Assembly (NCBI GenBank): GCA_963843835.1
Contig: CAWJMD010000008.1
Span: forward strand, 372,001-436,000
DNA length: 64,000 bases
Origin: CAWJMD01 sp963843835
Lineage (GTDB): Bacteria > Actinomycetota > Actinomycetes > Actinomycetales > CAWJMD01
Reading direction: 5' to 3'
The notes below the pieces were generated by a model that saw nothing but the letters and a program-made list of their open reading frames with translations, was not told the origin of the DNA and ran no database searches. Both the position numbers and the translations under genes were made by a program. Positions 41,742 to 49,852 of this stretch are shown here, in pieces; position 1 is the first letter of the stretch; the number at the start of each line of letters is the position of its first letter.

Positions 41742-42914
41742 GTGGCAGCCGAGGATGTTCCGACGGTCGGCGAGGTCCTGACGCTCCTCGACTCCGCGTA
41801 CCCCGAGCGCACCGCCCTCGGCTGGGACGCGGTCGGCCTGGTCTGCGGCCGCCGGGACGCCCCGGCCCGCCGCGTGCTGCTGGCCGTCGATCCCGTGTCC
41901 GCGGTCGTCGACGAGGCCGTCGAGACCGGTGCGGACCTCCTCGTCGTGCACCACCCGCTGCTGCTGCGCGGGGTGCACTCCCTCTCCGCGGACACCCCCA
42001 AGGGAGCGCTGCTGCACCGGCTGATCGAGGCCGGGTGCGCCCTGTACGTCGCCCACACGAACGCCGACGCCGCCCGTGACGGGGTCAACGAGGCGTTGGC
42101 GTCCGCGCTCGGGCTGGTCGACCTGAGACCGCTCGAGCCCGCGCCCTCCGCGGCCGGGGCCACGATGGTGACCTTCGTGCCCGCGGACGCCGTCGACGCC
42201 GTCGTCGACGCGGCCGCCGCCGCCGGCGCCGGGCGCCACGGGGAGTACGACCGCTGCGCTTTCACCTCCACCGGCTCGGGCACGTTCACCGGCTCGAACT
42301 CCGCCAGGCCAGCGGTCGGGTCCCCCGGGCGACGCGAGGTCGTCGACGAGGTGCGCGTCGAGATGGCCGTCCCGGCCGGCGCCGGTCCCCACGTCGTGCG
42401 GGCCGTCCGTGCGGCCCACCCGTACGAGGAGCCCGTCGTGCACCTGCTGGTGACAACCGGCGGGCCAGCCGACGTGGGCATCGGCCGCGTGGGCCGACTG
42501 GCGTCGCCGATGACCCTGGAGGCCTTCGCCGGCCGCGTCGCCGAGGTCCTGCCCGCGACGGCCCAGGGCGTACGCGTCGCAGGCGACCTGCGAGCCGAGG
42601 TCTCCACCGTGGCGCTCTGCGGTGGCAGCGGTGACAGCCTGTTCGACGCGGTCCGCGCCAGCCGGGCCGACGTCTTCCTCACGGCCGACCTGCGTCACCA
42701 CCCGGCGTCCGAGGCGCGCGAGGAGGCCGAGGTGGCGGGCCAGGGGCGCCCCTTCCTCATCGACGTGGCGCACTGGGCCAGCGAGTGGCCGTGGCTGAAG
42801 TCCTGCGCCCGCCTCGTCCGGACACTGGACGGGGTTACCGTGACCGTCAGCGAGCGGTCCACCGACCCGTGGAACGTGAGCATCCCCAGCACCCCCAGCG
42901 TCCCCGCACCCTAG
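41742..42914 (+). CDS. Nif3-like dinuclear metal center family protein
   Basis: A 390-residue Nif3/YbgI-family protein with two Nif3 half-domains flanking a PII-like insertion (MVTFVPADAVDAVVDAAAAAGAGRHG and HPYEEPVVHLL). The metal-site histidines HH in VVHHPLL, the D near DLRHHPA and the late DVAHW with E are visible. Members are GTP-cyclohydrolase-like or of unknown hydrolase role. The C-terminus ends in a Pro/Ser/Thr-rich tail. The next gene follows after 28 bp, so it heads an operon with the zinc-ribbon protein. Confidence 0.88.
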   Translation: MAAEDVPTVGEVLTLLDSAYPERTALGWDAVGLVCGRRDAPARRVLLAVDPVSAVVDEAVETGADLLVVHHPLLLRGVHSLSADTPKGALLHRLIEAGCALYVAHTNADAARDGVNEALASALGLVDLRPLEPAPSAAGATMVTFVPADAVDAVVDAAAAAGAGRHGEYDRCAFTSTGSGTFTGSNSARPAVGSPGRREVVDEVRVEMAVPAGAGPHVVRAVRAAHPYEEPVVHLLVTTGGPADVGIGRVGRLASPMTLEAFAGRVAEVLPATAQGVRVAGDLRAEVSTVALCGGSGDSLFDAVRASRADVFLTADLRHHPASEAREEAEVAGQGRPFLIDVAHWASEWPWLKSCARLVRTLDGVTVTVSERSTDPWNVSIPSTPSVPAP

Positions 42915-42942
42915 GCACCCCCAGCACCGGAGGCCCCCGCAC

Positions 42943-43686
42943 GTGACCACCGCGAACCCGCTCGACCAGGTCCGTCTGCTCGACGTGCAGGCGCTCGACA
43001 CGCGCCTGCGCCAGCTCTCGCACAAGGGCACGTCCCTGCCTGAGCACGCGCGCCTCACCGCGCTGGAGGCCGAGGTGGCCGCCCTGCGGGACCGGGTCGT
43101 GGTGGCCCGGACGACTGTCAGCGACATCCAGCGCGAGCTGCGAAAGTCCGAGACCGACGTCGAGCAGGTGCGTTCGCGGGCCCAGCGCGACCAGTCCCGC
43201 CTCGACGCCGGCCAGGGCTCGGCGAAGGACCTGCAGGCGATCCAGCACGAGCTGGGTTCGCTGGCACGACGCCAGGCCGAGCTGGAGGACGTCGAGCTCG
43301 AGGTGATGGAACGGCTGGAGACGGCCCAGAACGAGGCGGAGGCGCTCGCCGAGCAGCTCGAGCGGCGCCAGGCCGAGGTCGCCGAGGTGACGGCCTCCCG
43401 CGACGCCACCCTGGCGGAGATCGGCGACGAGGCGGCCAAGGTCACGGCCGAACGTGACGGCGTCGCCGCAGGACTCGACCCTGCGCTGGTGGCCCTCTAC
43501 GAGAAGATCCGCGCCGGTTCGGGCGGCGTCGCCGCCGCCGCGCTCAAGGCGAAGCGCTGCGAGGGCTGCCGGATGGAGCTCACGGCCAGCGACCTCGGGC
43601 GCATCCGGTCCGCCCCCGACGACGAGGTGCTGCGGTGTGACGAGTGCCGCTGCATCCTCGTGCGCACGTCGGAGTCGGGGCTGTGA
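42943..43686 (+). CDS. DUF164-type coiled-coil zinc-ribbon protein
   Basis: A 247-residue protein. Residues about 15-170 form a long antiparallel coiled coil (heptad-rich Leu/Glu/Arg, such as LEAEVAALRDRVVVARTTVS), and the C-terminus is a C4 zinc ribbon with CEGC and CDEC pairs. In actinobacteria this family (CT398-like) is linked to membrane and secretion-related processes, but function is unsettled. Start GTG 42943. Its stop overlaps the rhodanese start as GTGA. Confidence 0.88.
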   Translation: MTTANPLDQVRLLDVQALDTRLRQLSHKGTSLPEHARLTALEAEVAALRDRVVVARTTVSDIQRELRKSETDVEQVRSRAQRDQSRLDAGQGSAKDLQAIQHELGSLARRQAELEDVELEVMERLETAQNEAEALAEQLERRQAEVAEVTASRDATLAEIGDEAAKVTAERDGVAAGLDPALVALYEKIRAGSGGVAAAALKAKRCEGCRMELTASDLGRIRSAPDDEVLRCDECRCILVRTSESGL

Positions 43687-44144
43687 GCGAGGTGGCGCGG
43701 CCCGCCGAGGGGTATGCGGGCGACCTGACCCCCGAGCAGGCGTGGACCGTCGTCTCGGGCGAGGACGAGGGCGTCCTCGTCGACGTCCGGACGGCCGCGG
43801 AGTGGACGTACGTCGGCGTACCCGACACCTCGTCGACCGGGCGACCGCTCGTGACCGTCCAGTGGCAGCGGTTCCCCGACGGTGCGCGGAACCCCGACTT
43901 CGTCGACGAGCTGCGCGTGGCGCTGGAGGCGATCGAGCCGGGTTCGGAGTCGATGCCCAGCCGGCCGCTCGTGTTCATCTGCCGGTCGGGTGGACGGTCG
44001 ATCGCGGCGGCCAAGGAAGCGACCGCCGCCGGTCTCGGCCCGTCGTTCAACGTCCTCGCAGGCTTCGAGGGGGATCTCGACCCCGACGACCACCGCGGCG
44101 GGAGCGGGTGGCGGGCGGCGGGGCTGCCCTGGCGGCAGTCGTGA
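43683..44144 (+). CDS. Rhodanese-like sulfurtransferase
   Basis: A 153-residue single rhodanese domain. The active-site loop is CRSGGRS with C100 as the persulfide-forming cysteine. The N-terminal LTPEQAWTVV and DVRTAAEW blocks fit the family. It is coupled at both ends: GTGA with the zinc-ribbon gene and GTGA with metZ, so it may hand sulfur to the MetZ reaction or detoxify a sulfur intermediate. Confidence 0.88.
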   Translation: MSEVARPAEGYAGDLTPEQAWTVVSGEDEGVLVDVRTAAEWTYVGVPDTSSTGRPLVTVQWQRFPDGARNPDFVDELRVALEAIEPGSESMPSRPLVFICRSGGRSIAAAKEATAAGLGPSFNVLAGFEGDLDPDDHRGGSGWRAAGLPWRQS

Positions 44145-45343
44145 CGGGCGAGCGCGCAGATCCCGGCGGTGGGTCGCCCTGGCGCCCCGACACCGTTGCC
44201 GTGCGCGGTGGTCTCAGCCGCTCCGGGTTCGACGAGACCGCGGAGGCCCTGTACCTGACCTCGGGGTACGTCTACCCGTCCGCGGCCGACGCGGAGGCGG
44301 CGTTCGCCGGCGACGTCGACCGCTTCATCTACTCGCGCTACGGCAACCCGACCGTCGAGATGTTCGCCGAGCGGCTGCGGCTGCTGGAGGGGGCGGAGGC
44401 GTGCTTCCCGACGGCCTCCGGCATGGCGGCGGTGTTCACCGGCCTCGGTGCGCTGCTGGCGGCGGGGGACCGGGTGGTGGCGGCACGGAGCCTGTTCGGT
44501 TCGTGCTTCGTCATCCTCGACGAGATCCTGCCGCGCTGGGGCGTCACCACGGAGTTCGTCGACGGAGCCGACACGGCGCAGTGGGAGAAGGCCCTGTCGA
44601 CGCCCGCGGCCGCGGTGTTCTTCGAGTCACCGTCCAACCCCATGCAGGAGATCGTGGACGTGCGTGCCGTCTGCGACATGGCCCACGCGGCCGGTGCCCA
44701 GGTGGTCGTCGACAACGTGTTCGCGACGCCGGTGCTCCAGCGTCCGCTGGAGCTGGGCGCCGACATCGTCATCTACTCGGCGACCAAGCACATCGACGGG
44801 CAGGGGCGCACGCTCGGCGGCGCGATCCTCGGCCCGAAGGAGTTCGTGCGCGGCCCCGTCGAGAACCTCATGCGGCACACCGGGCCGTCGATGAGCCCGT
44901 TCAACGCGTGGGTGCTGGTGAAGGGCCTGGAGACGCTCGCCATGCGCGTGCGCCACGCCCAGGCGTCGGCGCTGCGGATCGGGGAGTTCCTGGAGCGGCA
45001 CCAGCGGGTCGAGTGGGTCCGCTACCCGTTCCTGCCGTCGCACCCGCAGTACGACCTGGCCCGGTCCCAGATGGACGGGGGCGGCACGGTGCTGACGTTC
45101 GAGGTCTCGGGCGGCAAGGACGCGGCGTTCGCCGTGCTCGACGCACTCCGGATCGTCGACATCTCCAACAACCTCGGTGACTCCAAGTCCCTGGTGACCC
45201 ACCCCGCGACCACCACGCACCGTCGGCTGGGCGTCGAGGGGCGGCGCGCCGTCGGCATCACCGACGGCGTCGTCCGGGTCTCCGTGGGCCTGGAGGACGT
45301 GGACGACCTGCTCGACGACCTCGACCAGGCTCTGGCCCGGTGA
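44141..45343 (+). CDS. metZ: O-succinylhomoserine sulfhydrylase
   Basis: A 400-residue Cys/Met-metabolism PLP enzyme. The Schiff-base lysine is K216 in YSATKHIDGQGR, the phosphate-binding YSRYGNPT and the substrate loop SGMAAV are present, and the active-site EPSNP equivalent reads ESPSNP. The GQGR after the lysine is typical of MetZ rather than MetB/MetC. It makes homocysteine directly from O-succinylhomoserine and sulfide. GTG 44141 overlaps the rhodanese stop. Confidence 0.9.
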   Translation: MTGERADPGGGSPWRPDTVAVRGGLSRSGFDETAEALYLTSGYVYPSAADAEAAFAGDVDRFIYSRYGNPTVEMFAERLRLLEGAEACFPTASGMAAVFTGLGALLAAGDRVVAARSLFGSCFVILDEILPRWGVTTEFVDGADTAQWEKALSTPAAAVFFESPSNPMQEIVDVRAVCDMAHAAGAQVVVDNVFATPVLQRPLELGADIVIYSATKHIDGQGRTLGGAILGPKEFVRGPVENLMRHTGPSMSPFNAWVLVKGLETLAMRVRHAQASALRIGEFLERHQRVEWVRYPFLPSHPQYDLARSQMDGGGTVLTFEVSGGKDAAFAVLDALRIVDISNNLGDSKSLVTHPATTTHRRLGVEGRRAVGITDGVVRVSVGLEDVDDLLDDLDQALAR

Positions 45344-45500
45344 CCGCCGGTCCCGCCTCGTCCAGCCGCTGCCGCAGGCGGTCGCGGACGTCGTCGGGGC
45401 TGAGCGCGCGCCGACGCCGCTCGTCCCGGGCGATCACGGCTCCGGTCGCGGCCACCCCGGCCAGGCCCGCGAGCCCGAGGAGCTTCCACCTGTTCATCAT
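45258..45500 (-). CDS. Possible small membrane protein, antisense to metZ 3' end
   Basis: An 80-codon ORF opening MMNRWKLLGLAGLAGVAATGAVIA, a single hydrophobic helix with a basic start, then a charged stretch (RDERRRRALSPDDVRDRLRQRLDE). The ATG 45500 is preceded by a very good GGGGAGGG. The C-terminal part is Arg/Pro-rich and overlaps metZ on the other strand by 86 bp, so only the first 50 or so codons look protein-like. Plausible but unproven. Confidence 0.4.
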   Translation of the reverse strand: MMNRWKLLGLAGLAGVAATGAVIARDERRRRALSPDDVRDRLRQRLDEAGPAVTGPEPGRGRRAGRPRPPGPRRPGRRRR

Positions 45501-45518
45501 CGCCCTCCCCTCGCCGTC

Positions 45519-46157
45519 ATGTCGCTGACCCTCGACGAGGCCGTCGACCTGACGCGGACCGGCGACCTCTGGCTGTTCCGGGGACGCAGCCCCGCCGACC
45601 ACGCTATCCGCACGCTGACCAACGCCCCGGTCAACCACGTCGGGATGGCCGTGGTGCTCGAGGACCTCCCACCGCTGATGTGGCACGCCGAGCTCGGCCG
45701 GTCGCTGCCCGACGTCTGGAGCGGGTCGCACCACCGCGGCGTGCAGCTGCACGACCTGCGTGACGCGGTGCTCGTGTGGTCGGACCGGTACGGGCAGAAG
45801 GCCTGGGTGCGGCAGCTGCTCACACCCGTGACACCGGCGATGGAGGACGACGTGCTGCGCGTGGTCGCGAGGATGGACGGCACGCCGTTCCCCAGCACCC
45901 TCTCGCTGGCGGGCCGGTGGGCGAGGGGCCGCGTCCGGCGGCCCGCCCCGGTGGAGACGACGTACTGCGCCGAGGTCGTCGCTGCCACCTACCAGGCGAT
46001 GGGCCTGCTGCCGCCCGACCGTCCGACCAACTCCTACGACCCCGGCAGCTTCTGGAGCGGGGACGGCCTCGAGCTCGCCGGCGGCGGCCGGCTCGGAGAC
46101 GAGATCGCCGTGGACGTCCGCGCCGCCGGGCCTGCCCCGGATGACCGCCTCACCTGA
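45519..46157 (+). CDS. Permuted papain-like (NlpC/P60 superfamily) protein
   Basis: A 212-residue cytosolic protein. The N-terminal GDLWLFRGRSPADHAIRTLTNAPVNHVGMAVVL contains the His of a permuted NlpC/P60-like fold (YiiX/YaeF type), and the C-terminal YCAEVVAATYQAMGLL contains the likely nucleophile Cys. Such proteins act on amide or thioester bonds; the target is unknown. No signal peptide. ATG 45519. It converges on yaaA with an 8-bp overlap. Confidence 0.72.
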   Translation: MSLTLDEAVDLTRTGDLWLFRGRSPADHAIRTLTNAPVNHVGMAVVLEDLPPLMWHAELGRSLPDVWSGSHHRGVQLHDLRDAVLVWSDRYGQKAWVRQLLTPVTPAMEDDVLRVVARMDGTPFPSTLSLAGRWARGRVRRPAPVETTYCAEVVAATYQAMGLLPPDRPTNSYDPGSFWSGDGLELAGGGRLGDEIAVDVRAAGPAPDDRLT

Positions 46158-46917
46158 CGACCACGTCCAGCCGGTGGCTCCCGTCCCGACCGGGGCGCGA
46201 GAGCTCGACCTCGAACGCCTCGCCCACCGCCGACGCGAGCGCGGACGCGGTGCGCGGGTCGCGACCGGCACGGGAGACGAGGTGCCGGGCGACGAGCCCG
46301 CGCGTGTGCTTGGCCATGTGGGAGACCACGGTGCGTCGGCCGCCCTCGTCGCGCAGCACCCTGACGGTGACGGTGCGCTCGGCCACCGGACCCTCGGGCT
46401 TCCACGCGGCCGCGTAGGTGGACGACCGGCAGTCGACCACCAGGCCGGTCGCCAGCGGCGGAAGTGCCGCGGCCAGCCGGGGCCGCCAGAAGGCCGCGAG
46501 GGCACCCAGCCCCGGCAGTGAGGTCCCCATCGACAGCCGGTACGGCGGCACGCGGTCGTCCGGCCGCAGGGCGCCCCAGGCTGCCGAGACGACCAGCAGT
46601 CGTGCCGTCGCGCGACGCCGGGCTCCTGCCGGGAGGGCGGCCAGGCCGAGGGCGTCGTAGAGGACGCCGCTGTAGAGGGCCGCGACCGGGACGGCGGGCT
46701 CGGTGGCCCAGCGGGTGTTGCGCACCAGCTCGGGGGCGAGCGCGTCGCTCACGCCGAGGACCCGGTGCCCGTCCGCGGTCGCGGAGACCCTCGCCAGCAC
46801 CTCGAGCACGCGGGAGCGGGCTGTGGTCAGCTCGGGGAGGTGCAGCGCGCCGAGGTCGACGGGCCGACCCCGGACGCGACCGGACTTGCCCTCCGAGGGC
46901 GGCAGCAGCACGAGCAC
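46150..46917 (-). CDS. yaaA: YaaA family peroxide-stress protein (DUF328)
   Basis: A 255-residue protein with the YaaA opening LVLLPPSEGK, the conserved LYSGVLYDALG and the C-terminal HMAKHTRGLVARHLV. In E. coli YaaA lowers free iron and protects DNA under hydrogen-peroxide stress. TACGCT on the minus strand ends 6 nt before GTG 46917, so that start fits better than GTG 46923. It is divergent from the RNB ribonuclease gene. Confidence 0.88.
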   Translation of the reverse strand: MLVLLPPSEGKSGRVRGRPVDLGALHLPELTTARSRVLEVLARVSATADGHRVLGVSDALAPELVRNTRWATEPAVPVAALYSGVLYDALGLAALPAGARRRATARLLVVSAAWGALRPDDRVPPYRLSMGTSLPGLGALAAFWRPRLAAALPPLATGLVVDCRSSTYAAAWKPEGPVAERTVTVRVLRDEGGRRTVVSHMAKHTRGLVARHLVSRAGRDPRTASALASAVGEAFEVELSRPGRDGSHRLDVVVR

Positions 46918-46923
46918 GCGCAC

Positions 46924-46929
46924 AGCGTA
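46924..46929 (-). promoter_or_regulatory. -10 box TACGCT for yaaA, leaderless-type
   Basis: TACGCT ends 6 nt before GTG 46917 on the minus strand and decides between two in-frame GTG starts. Confidence 0.5.
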
Positions 46930-46972
46930 GGCACGCCGTCACGGACCTCCTGCCGCGGACCGCCGCCGTGCG

Positions 46973-46978
46973 TAGGGT
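46973..46978 (+). promoter_or_regulatory. -10 box TAGGGT for RNB ribonuclease, leaderless-type
   Basis: TAGGGT ends 7 nt before ATG 46986, excluding the long upstream in-frame extension. Confidence 0.55.
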
Positions 46979-46985
46979 GTCGCGC

Positions 46986-48425
46986 ATGACACACCCCCAG
47001 ACGATCCTTCCGGCGAGGCTCGAGGCGCCGCTGGAGGCTCTGATGACCGAGCTGGGGACGCCGGGGGAGTTCGCACCCGACGTCGTCGCCGACGCCGAGC
47101 GGTCGGTGGCCGAGCCCGACCTGCCCGACACGGACTGGACCGACGTCCCCTTCGTGACGATCGACCCTCCGGAGTCGATGGACCTCGACCAGGCCCTGCA
47201 CCTGGAGCGCCGGGAGAACGGCTTCAGGGTCAGGTACGCGATCGCCGACGTCGCCGCGTTCGTCCGGCCCGGCTCGCCGGTCGACGAGGAGGCACGCCGC
47301 CGCGGGCAGACCCTCTACGCGCCGCACCGGCGGATCCCGCTGCACCCACCGGTGCTGAGCGAGGGGTCCGCCAGCCTGCTGCCCGGCGAGGTGCGTCCCG
47401 CCTACGTGTGGGTGATCGACCTCGACGCCGACGCGGAGACGGTGGCCGTCGACGTGCGGCGCGCGATGGTGCGCAGCCGCGAGCGCTACTCGTACCAGAT
47501 GGTGCAGGCGGACCACGACGCCGGAGAGATGCCCGAGCCCTTCGCCCTGCTCCCGGAGGTCGGCCGCGCACTGGTCGCCCAGGAGCAGTCGCGCGGCGGC
47601 GCGGCCCTCGAGATCCCCGACCAGGAGGTGCGAGAGCTCGACGGTGGCTTCGAGCTGCGGTACCGCCCGAAGTCCGACGTCGAGGACTGGAACGCGCACC
47701 TCTCCCTGCTGACCGGGATGGCTGCGGCGGACCTGATGCTGGCCGGCGGCGTCGGCATCCTGCGGACGATGCCCGCGCCCGACGAGCGGACCACTGCCAG
47801 GTTCCGACGCCAGGCCAAGGCCCTCGGCGCTCCGTGGGTCGCGGAGCAGTCCCTGGGTGACTTCCTCCGGTCCCTCGACCCCGGGGACCCGCAGCAGCTG
47901 GCGGTGCTGCACGAGTCGGCGGCACTGTTCCGCGGCGCCGGCTACACCCCGTTCGAGGGGGCGGTGCCCGAGCAGGTGGTGCAGTCGGCCGTCGCGGCCG
48001 AGTACGCGCACGTCACCGCGCCGTTGCGTCGGCTCGTGGACCGCTTCGGCCTGGTGGTCTGCGACGCCATGTGCCGCGACACCGAGGTGCCCGACTGGGT
48101 GCGCCAGGCGCTGCCCCAGCTGCCGGAGATCATGGCCGCCTCGGACCGGCTCGCCGGGACGCTGGAGCGCCAGACCGTGGGCATGGTCGAGGCGGCCGTG
48201 CTGGAGACCAGGGTCGGCGAGGTCTTCGACGCGGTCGTCGTCGACCTGGACGAGAAGCGTCAGGGCGACGGCCCGAACGGGAACGGCGGCGGGGAGGTGC
48301 AGCTGCAGGACCCGGCGGTGACGGCCCCGTGCTCGGGCGACCTGCGCCTGGGTGCGCAGGTGCGCGTGCGCCTGGAGGAGGCCGACGTCGCGAGCCGCCG
48401 GGTGCGCTTCACCGTGGTCGGCTGA
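46986..48425 (+). CDS. RNB-domain ribonuclease (RNase II/R family)
   Basis: A 479-residue 3'-5' exoribonuclease. The catalytic acid cluster is in TIDPPESMDLDQALHL (D60, D66, D68), and the arginine-containing RRLVDRFGLVV and YAHVTAPLRR blocks of the RNB fold follow. N-terminal cold-shock domains and a C-terminal S1 domain are absent or reduced, typical of the short actinobacterial form. It degrades RNA in the cytosol. It lies directly upstream of rnpB. Confidence 0.9.
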   Translation: MTHPQTILPARLEAPLEALMTELGTPGEFAPDVVADAERSVAEPDLPDTDWTDVPFVTIDPPESMDLDQALHLERRENGFRVRYAIADVAAFVRPGSPVDEEARRRGQTLYAPHRRIPLHPPVLSEGSASLLPGEVRPAYVWVIDLDADAETVAVDVRRAMVRSRERYSYQMVQADHDAGEMPEPFALLPEVGRALVAQEQSRGGAALEIPDQEVRELDGGFELRYRPKSDVEDWNAHLSLLTGMAAADLMLAGGVGILRTMPAPDERTTARFRRQAKALGAPWVAEQSLGDFLRSLDPGDPQQLAVLHESAALFRGAGYTPFEGAVPEQVVQSAVAAEYAHVTAPLRRLVDRFGLVVCDAMCRDTEVPDWVRQALPQLPEIMAASDRLAGTLERQTVGMVEAAVLETRVGEVFDAVVVDLDEKRQGDGPNGNGGGEVQLQDPAVTAPCSGDLRLGAQVRVRLEEADVASRRVRFTVVG

Positions 48426-48453
48426 CGGGCCGGGTCGGGAGTACGCTGAGCGC

Positions 48454-48859
48454 GCGGACGAGCCAACCGGGCGGCCGCGTCGAGATCCTGGAGACAGGGG
48501 CTCGCCGAGGAACGTCCGGGCTCCGCAGGGCAGGGTGGTGGGTAACACCCACCCGGGGTGACCCGCGGGACAGTGCCACAGAGAACAGACCGCCACGGCG
48601 GGGCCGTCGAGAGGCGGCGCCGGCGCGGCAAGGGTGAAACGGTGGTGTAAGAGACCACCAGCACCTCCGGTGACGGAGGTGGCTCGGTAAACCCCACCCG
48701 GAGCAAGGTCAGACAGGAAGCGTCCGAGGGCTGCCCGCCCGAGCTTCCGGGTAGACCGCTGGAGGCGTGCGGCAACGTACGTCCTAGATGGATGGTCGCC
48801 ACCCGCCACCGGGTGACCGGTGCGGGGACAGAACCCGGCGTACAGGTTGGCTCGTCCGC
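48454..48859 (+). ncRNA. rnpB: RNase P RNA, bacterial type A
   Basis: The RNA component of RNase P, about 406 nt. The 5' end GCGGACGAGCC pairs with the 3' end GGCTCGTCCGC (stem P1). The conserved GAGGAACGTCCGGGCTCC, ACAGAA, GTAAACCCCACC and the ACAGAACCCGGCGTACA of P4 are present. It cleaves 5' leaders from tRNA precursors. It starts 28 bp after the RNB ribonuclease stop. Confidence 0.95.
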
Positions 48860-48945
48860 ACCCCCGGGTCGCCGCTCACGAGGCAGGCGCCGGGACCGCC
48901 GAGCAGGCGGTTCGGAATCTCCCGAAGAAACTTCGCCGAGACCCC

Positions 48946-48973
48946 TCAAGGTTTCCGCGAAGCGTGCCGACAA
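48946..48973 (+). promoter_or_regulatory. Candidate sigma-28/WhiG-type promoter
   Basis: TCAA (48946-48949) and GCCGACAA (48966-48973) are 16 nt apart, close to the WhiG/FliA pattern TAAA-N15/16-GCCGATAA. It lies about 60 bp before the Pro/Thr/Ser-rich gene. Two positions differ from consensus. Confidence 0.4.
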
Positions 48974-49033
48974 CAGCCTCACGGCGCCGATCCAGGGGTG
49001 GACTGGCCAGTTGAACCGGGATGGACGGATCTG

Positions 49034-49822
49034 ATGCGACAGCGAGTGGTGCTGGCCCCGCGCAATGCGGGTGAGGCGGTGGCAGTGGCGGTCTCCGCCG
49101 TGCTGATCGCCGGCAGCGTCGTCGCCGTCATCCAGCGCGACACCCCGCAGCCCCAGCCCGTGCCCGCGTCGGTCGTCGCCACCCGTGACGTCCGCACCGT
49201 CTCCACGCCCGGGCAGATGGATCGGGTCGAGATCGGCGTGGACGGATCCCGCCTGCCTCGCGTCCCCGTCTTCGTCGAGGAGGCCCCCAAGGTCCTCGCG
49301 AACCCCATCACCCGGCAGGTCGGCCCGCGCACGCAGCAGCGGTCCACGAACCCCTCGGCGAGCGCGCCCCTGCTGGAGGGCCTCGGGCCGTCCCAGCCGG
49401 TACCGACCCCGAGCGGCGTGAGCATCGTGCAGGACTTCCCGGTGCCGCTCCCGCCCGCGTCGACCGCGACCCCCTCGGAAACGCCCTCGAGCAGCCCGAC
49501 GACGACCACGCCGACGACCGCGCCGACGTCGCCCGCGTCGACCACATCGGCCTCCCCCGCGGCGACCACGCCGCCACCGGCCCCGTCTCCCAGCGGGACT
49601 CCTGCGTCCTCGCCGACGACCAACGCCTCGCCGGCGCCGGAGGGGACTCCGGCGACGGGTTCGTCCTCGGTGCTGCAGACCCCGCCGGCGACGGCGGTGC
49701 CGCCGCCGAGCGCGTCGCCCACGCCGGCGCCGCCGCCGGGAACGGCTCCGACTCCCCAGGGCGGGGCGCCGTCCGGTGGAGGGATGGGCGAGCCGACGCC
49801 CCAGTCGTCGTCCGGCAACTGA
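49034..49822 (+). CDS. Membrane-anchored Pro/Thr/Ser-rich protein
   Basis: A 262-residue protein. One membrane helix at about 16-34 (VAVSAVLIAGSVVAVI) follows a short basic N-terminus. A small folded-looking region (VVATRDVRTVSTPGQMDRVEIGVDGSRLP) precedes about 150 residues of low-complexity Pro, Thr, Ser, Ala (repeats of TTTPTT, SPTT, PPPAPSPS). It looks like an exported, possibly glycosylated stalk or wall-spanning segment. No sorting signal is seen. Function unknown. ATG 49034; an earlier overlapping ATG at 49021 is out of frame. Confidence 0.7.
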   Translation: MRQRVVLAPRNAGEAVAVAVSAVLIAGSVVAVIQRDTPQPQPVPASVVATRDVRTVSTPGQMDRVEIGVDGSRLPRVPVFVEEAPKVLANPITRQVGPRTQQRSTNPSASAPLLEGLGPSQPVPTPSGVSIVQDFPVPLPPASTATPSETPSSSPTTTTPTTAPTSPASTTSASPAATTPPPAPSPSGTPASSPTTNASPAPEGTPATGSSSVLQTPPATAVPPPSASPTPAPPPGTAPTPQGGAPSGGGMGEPTPQSSSGN

Positions 49823-49852
49823 GGCCGTCGGGACCGCAGGCTGCCGCGTAGG

